Assembly (NCBI GenBank): GCA_031409955.1
Contig: JANNYF010000297.1
Coordinates: forward strand, 1 to 10,588
Length of the DNA: 10,588 nucleotides
Reading direction: 5' to 3'
From: JAFDVL01 sp031409955
Lineage (GTDB): Bacteria > Acidobacteriota > Blastocatellia > RBC074
Under the pieces are notes generated by a model, which had not been told where the DNA came from, ran no database searches, and was given only the letters and a program-made list of their open reading frames with translations. Positions 7,684 through 10,588 of the stretch are shown here, in pieces (within the stretch, counting starts at the first letter, position 1; each line of letters opens with the position of its first letter). The translations under genes were made by a program, and so were the position numbers.

Positions 7684-7697
7684 ATCCTTAATCCTTA
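7684..7697 (+). repeat. ATCCTTA tandem duplication inside the two-domain pseudogene
   Basis: Two perfect adjacent copies of ATCCTTA shift the frame and create the TAA at 7689-7691. Removing one copy restores YP-stop-C-VIFAAD in frame with the rest of the second domain. Confidence 0.8.
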
Positions 7698-7956
7698 GTG
7701 TGTAATCTTCGCGGCGGACGCCACAGACGATTCGCGCTATTGACGTTATGCCGACATTCGCGACATCGGCAAGCTGGGACGCCACAACTTTGAGATTGCC
7801 ACTTACGAAAGGCAGTTCGGCGTGGAGAGGAAAAGCTACGTCTTTGATCTCCTGCGCCCGCTGACGGAGGCCGAGTATGAAACTTTCTGGACAAAGGTCT
7901 ATGCACAGAGACGACAGATAGGAGTGCGCCCATCGCTTAATCCTCAAAAAGAATAA

Positions 7957-8313
7957 CTATTTATTTAAGCCAGACAGAGATTGCCGTGCTGTCTACTTTC
8001 AGACAGTAGGTCGTCTGTTATCGAGCAGTAGGAAAGTGATTACCCCGGTGTGTGGATACCAATGCAGTTGCTGTCGCTCTGCCATCCGCGCTGTCTTCCA
8101 GTCAAGGAAACAGCGCAAAGACTCTTCTCGCAATCAGTTGAAAGGCCGCAATCAAGTTCTGTGCGATAACCTGTTGTCTGAGCGTGCAACGGAAGTAGTC
8201 TTGTCCACCTGATGGCGTGGGGTTTGCTTGAAAAACAAAGTTGATCTGTTTATTGTTTTCCTAGCAGGCGATATTTATTCCTGCAATTTGGCGGTGTGGA
8301 TTTAACCCCTGAG
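7957..8313. other. Intergenic region before the copper-resistance genes
   Basis: No credible coding frame is seen in these 357 bases. Near the left side CAGACAG occurs at 7971-7977 and 8000-8006, with the complementary CTGTCT at 7989-7994, giving a 6-bp hairpin at 7989-8006; there is no T-run after it, so it is not an obvious terminator. The right part holds a promoter candidate at 8228-8256. No metal-regulator operator such as a CueR- or CsoR-type palindrome was recognised. The middle (about 8040-8220) shows nothing I can name. Confidence 0.5.
8228..8256 (+). promoter_or_regulatory. Candidate sigma-70-type promoter for the copper-resistance cluster
   Basis: TTGAAA (8228-8233) and TATTGT (8251-8256) are separated by 17 bases, the optimal spacing. 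Each hexamer keeps four or five of the six consensus bases. It lies 57 bases upstream of the first start codon of the cluster. Position and spacing are the only support. Confidence 0.4.
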
Positions 8314-8730
8314 ATGCAAACGCTTCGGTACAAATTCGGTGTTGCCAGTGTTTCCGCCTTGCTGAGCACGGCGCTGCTCCTGGTACAGTTGTGCGGAGCT
8401 ATTTGTGCATTTTCCTCTGGTCGAATTGTTGGCACTGCCTCGTCGGCTGCGCAGGGAAGCGAGCCAGGTCATTGTCATCAGGAGCGTCAGGCACATTCTG
8501 GCGCTGAGCCGCAAGCGCCGCAGTCGCCAGAGAATCATCCGCACAAATGTGCAGATCATGAAACGGCAGTCATGCTGCCAGTTAGAGATTCGCTCGCCAC
8601 TGCTGTCGTTTCTTTCCACTTCACTCCCTTAGAATTTGAACCCTTTACGATCCTGTCATTCTATCGGTTTGTAGCCGTTAGCACAGGCCGCTGGGATTCC
8701 CGCCGCGCGTCCCGCAACGATCTGTCCTGA
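8314..8730 (+). CDS. Small secreted His/Cys-rich protein, probably copper-related
   Basis: This 138-residue protein starts with a signal peptide: a basic start MQTLRYK, then a hydrophobic core SALLSTALLLVQLCGAICAF. Next comes a polar region rich in possible metal ligands: GHCHQERQAH (H53, C54, H55, H61) and ENHPHKCADH (H75, H77, C79, H82). A moderately hydrophobic C-terminal part follows. Small secreted proteins of this kind are often found just upstream of a TolC-like protein and a multicopper oxidase, and I infer a role in periplasmic metal binding or sensing. Both possible starts (ATG 8314, GTG 8296) lack a strong ribosome site; I took the ATG because it puts the basic residues directly before the hydrophobic core. 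I know no characterised relative by name. Confidence 0.6.
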   Translation: MQTLRYKFGVASVSALLSTALLLVQLCGAICAFSSGRIVGTASSAAQGSEPGHCHQERQAHSGAEPQAPQSPENHPHKCADHETAVMLPVRDSLATAVVSFHFTPLEFEPFTILSFYRFVAVSTGRWDSRRASRNDLS

Positions 8731-8735
8731 GAATT

Positions 8736-8796
8736 TAACCGTGCCGGTTATCCGCAGCCGCTCATGCAGGTTGGAAAAAGACGCCTGCGTGCGGCT
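8736..8796 (+). other. Two inverted repeats between the His-rich gene and the tolC-like gene
   Basis: TAACCG-TGC-CGGTTA (8736-8750) forms a 6-bp stem. A longer structure follows: AGCCGC (8756-8761) pairs with GCGGCT (8791-8796), and GCAGG (8766-8770) pairs with CCTGC (8784-8788), with a small asymmetric internal loop and a 13-base apical loop. There is no T-run, so a processing or stability element between cistrons is more likely than a terminator. Confidence 0.4.
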
Positions 8797-8852
8797 AGTT
8801 GTGTATTCACAAGTCAGCTATCAGATGAATCATCAAAAAGGAGAATTACGGC

Positions 8853-10283
8853 ATGCATTTTATTTATTCACGCGCTGGGGCGATATATCGCACCAAAGTC
8901 ATTTTGTTCCGCGCGCTCTCCGTTGCGCTGTTATCGTTGCTGAGTACAGGGCAGCTACCGGTGCTGGCGCAGACGGCAATCGCTACGCCTGCGCAATCAT
9001 CCTCATCACAAAGCACCAATCCGCCGATGACATTAACCGACCTGGAACGCCTAGCATTGGAGGGCAATCCGACGCTGGGGCAGGCGGAAGCCGCCATTCG
9101 CGCTGCTGAAGGCCGCCGCGTACAGGCTGGGTTGATGCCGAATCCGGTCATCGGTTATGCAGGCGAAGAACTTGCGTTTCGCGCGATTGGCGAGAAGAGC
9201 GAGCATCTGGGTTTTATTGAACAGACATTTCCGCTCGGCGGCAAGCTGAGCAAGAGCCGCGCGATTTTTGCTCAAGAGAAAAATCAGGCTGAGCAGGATG
9301 CCGCTGCCCAGAAGCAGCGGATTCTCAACGCTGTGCGCGTGCTGTTCTATCAGGCGCTCGGCGCGCAGGAACTGGTCGAAGTCCGCACACAACTGGCGAA
9401 GCTTGCGCGGGACGCCGTCAAGACTACGAGCGAGCTATTAAACGTCGGACAGGCTGACCGGCCTGACGCCGCGCAAATCCGCATTGAGGCCGAACGCGCG
9501 GACCTTGATTTGATTATGGCGGAAAACGACCGCGATCAGGTCTGGCAGGAGTTGGCCGCTGTTATCGGCAATCCGTTTCTCAAACCCACGCGGCTGATGG
9601 GCGAATTGGATAAGGGGCTGCCCGTGCTTAATCAGGAAGAGTTGATGGCAAATCTCCTAACCAACAGCCCGGAAGTAAAACGCGCAAAGGCTGGAGTCGA
9701 ACGCGCGAAAGCCTCGCTCACGCGTGCCAAAGCCGAAGTTGCTCCTGATCTTTTTGTGCGTGGTGCCATCGGGTACAACCGCGAATTGCTCGAAAAAGAA
9801 CTTCCCAATGCCAGACGTACAGGGCCGGAAGCCTCCGTCGAAGTGGGGCTGCGCATTCCGCTCTGGAACCGGAATCAAGGCGGGATTGCTACTGCCAATG
9901 CCGAGATGGATATGGCCGAGCGCGAAGTGCGACGCGTCGAGTTATTCTTGCGCGCACGTTTTGCTGCGGCCTATCGAACGTACCTGAATGCCTTGCGAGT
10001 GGCGACGCAGTATGAAAAGCAAATCGTACCGCAGGCGCAGAGCGCTTACGATTTGTACCGCACAAACTTCCGTCAGATGGCTGCCGCCTACCCGCAGGTG
10101 CTAATTGCTCAGCGCACGCTCTTTCAGGTACGCGTCGAGTATGTGCAGGCGCTGGTGAATACGTGGCAGAATGCGGTGTTGCTGCGCGGCTACCTGCTCA
10201 ATGGTGCGCTCGATGCGCCAGGCGGCCAAAGTGGAATGACGATGGAAGGCGGCAATCCCGCCAACGCCAATCAAGAACGATAA
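8853..10283 (+). CDS. TolC-family outer-membrane efflux protein (CusC/CzcC-like)
   Basis: This 476-residue protein has the usual size and layout of a TolC-family outer-membrane channel, the outer part of a tripartite efflux pump. A signal peptide with core ALSVALLSLLSTG ends near PVLAQ (about residue 40). Two outer-membrane-efflux repeats follow. The first contains LTDLERLALEGNPTLGQAEA and MPNPVIGY; the second contains NSPEVKRAKAGVERAKASL, GLRIPLWNRNQG and long alternating-charge helices. There is no lipobox cysteine after the signal, unlike CusC lipoproteins. AAGGAG (8838-8843) is 9 bases before the ATG. The downstream multicopper oxidase gene, 28 bases on, points to copper or a similar metal as substrate. 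The inner-membrane pump and adaptor genes are not in the window and may follow. Confidence 0.9.
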   Translation: MHFIYSRAGAIYRTKVILFRALSVALLSLLSTGQLPVLAQTAIATPAQSSSSQSTNPPMTLTDLERLALEGNPTLGQAEAAIRAAEGRRVQAGLMPNPVIGYAGEELAFRAIGEKSEHLGFIEQTFPLGGKLSKSRAIFAQEKNQAEQDAAAQKQRILNAVRVLFYQALGAQELVEVRTQLAKLARDAVKTTSELLNVGQADRPDAAQIRIEAERADLDLIMAENDRDQVWQELAAVIGNPFLKPTRLMGELDKGLPVLNQEELMANLLTNSPEVKRAKAGVERAKASLTRAKAEVAPDLFVRGAIGYNRELLEKELPNARRTGPEASVEVGLRIPLWNRNQGGIATANAEMDMAEREVRRVELFLRARFAAAYRTYLNALRVATQYEKQIVPQAQSAYDLYRTNFRQMAAAYPQVLIAQRTLFQVRVEYVQALVNTWQNAVLLRGYLLNGALDAPGGQSGMTMEGGNPANANQER

Positions 10284-10296
10284 GCGTGGATTTCCT

Positions 10297-10303
10297 AGAG
10301 GAG
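10297..10303 (+). promoter_or_regulatory. Shine-Dalgarno site that decides the multicopper oxidase start
   Basis: AGAGGAG is only 2 bases from the ATG at 10306 but 8 bases from the ATG at 10312, so the second is the better start. Confidence 0.65.
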
Positions 10304-10311
10304 TAATGGCA

Positions 10312-10588
10312 ATGGAAAATATGAATTGGATGCGAAGAAAGTTTTTGCAGGCATCGAGTCTGCTTGGCGCTGGCCTGGTCTTGAACCAGACGGCATCGGC
10401 GCAGCATGAAGGTCACCAAATGCCGAAGCCGGAGCCAAAACCAAAATCCGGCAAGCCACAGACAGCTAAACCGGCGATGCCTGAACACGATCACGCGAAG
10501 ATGATGGCAGAGCAGGCGAAAGCCGCGACTGGTGCATACGTGCCGGTGCAAACGCCCGATTTGCCGAAGCTCGAATACACAGTGGACA
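10312..10588 (+). CDS. Multicopper oxidase, Tat-exported, N-terminal part (3' truncated by window)
   Basis: The first 92 residues are visible. MENMNWMRRKFLQASSLLG contains a twin-arginine signal (R8, R9, then KFLQ), followed by a hydrophobic stretch and a likely cut after TASA (residue 30). Tat export is typical of copper oxidases that fold with their metal in the cytoplasm. The mature N-terminus is a flexible linker rich in Pro, Lys, His and Met (HEGHQMPKPEPKP, MPEHDHAKMMAEQ), which may help capture copper. YVPVQTPDLPKLEYTVD resembles the start of the first cupredoxin domain in CopA-like and other multicopper oxidases. The copper-binding HxH motifs lie beyond the window, so the assignment rests on the signal, the linker and the gene context. 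It would oxidise Cu(I) or organic substrates in the periplasm. Confidence 0.75.
   Translation, partial: MENMNWMRRKFLQASSLLGAGLVLNQTASAQHEGHQMPKPEPKPKSGKPQTAKPAMPEHDHAKMMAEQAKAATGAYVPVQTPDLPKLEYTVD

Larger units (their letters stand above)
6276..7956 (+). pseudogene. Secreted two-domain protein gene, inactivated by an IS insertion, nonsense codons and a 7-bp duplication
   Basis: Removing the IS (6445-7284), one TTA target copy and one ATCCTTA unit leaves exactly 277 codons including the stop. The start ATG (6276) follows AAAGGG by 9 bases. A signal peptide is read across codon 18, which is TGA (6327-6329): MVRIARQACKLFLRAVL, then SVWALFVNAQT, probably cut after VNA. Two similar domains follow. 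The first has GQGELSIIESGIEF, HSRNWRADDIKRL and RVTVYEA; the second has GKSGMLRVYP, VIFAADATDDSRY-stop-RYADIRDI and FEIATYER. Other premature stops are TAA at 7479-7481, TAG at 7696-7698 and TGA at 7741-7743; the last stands where the first domain has Trp. The layout matches secreted two-domain proteins I recall from Acidobacteriota with no known function. It is clearly non-functional as it stands. Confidence 0.78.

Noticed and set aside
6327..7743. Stop-codon recoding (selenocysteine or readthrough) in the two-domain gene
   Set aside because: TGA, TAA and TAG all occur as premature stops alongside an IS insertion and a frameshift, which fits decay and not recoding.
8741..9109. Plus-strand open frame of 122 codons overlapping the start of the tolC-like gene
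   Set aside because: It runs through the two intergenic hairpins and the ribosome site of the tolC-like gene in another frame and has no recognisable feature.
1..10588. CRISPR array, tRNA or rRNA genes
   Set aside because: No regularly spaced repeats, cloverleaf or rRNA-like sequence was seen on either strand.

Overview
The window is a mosaic of accessory DNA from a moderately GC-rich bacterium. Three things recall gene families I associate with Acidobacteriota (Blastocatellia-like): a long divergent sigma factor, a relaxase beginning MRVVVSIKAAPGGG, and a secreted protein with two similar domains. That placement is inference from memory of these families. No rRNA, tRNA or other marker in the window tests it.

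Layout. (1) 2-873, plus strand: the C-terminal end of an AbiEii-type nucleotidyltransferase gene, then a DEDDh 3'-5' exonuclease gene that starts inside its stop codon (ATGA overlap). (2) 913-5637, minus strand, read right to left: a three-gene operon of a divergent sigma-70-like factor, a small protein with an anti-sigma-type HC2 zinc-binding motif, and a MOB-type relaxase of about 1,000 residues. The sigma and relaxase genes each carry one frameshift, and each is repaired exactly by removing one unit of a short tandem repeat. (3) 5857-7956, plus strand: decayed cargo. An unrecognised frameshifted ORF is followed by a signal-peptide gene for a two-domain protein. That second gene is broken by four nonsense codons, a 7-bp tandem duplication and an 840-bp IS5-family insertion sequence with a TTA target duplication. 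(4) 7957-10588, plus strand: the start of a copper/heavy-metal resistance cluster, with a small secreted His/Cys-rich protein, a TolC/CusC-like outer-membrane efflux protein, and the Tat-exported N-terminus of a multicopper oxidase that runs off the end.

How the parts fit. The minus-strand operon looks like the mobilisation module of an integrative or mobilisable element that carries its own sigma factor and a putative partner or anti-sigma. The copper cluster and the nucleotidyltransferase/exonuclease pair flank it and may be cargo. No integrase, attachment site or element boundary is visible, so the limits of any element are unknown. The most unusual points are the sigma / zinc-finger / relaxase gene order, and the finding that three of the four frameshifts coincide with perfect short tandem duplications of 2, 4 and 7 bp.
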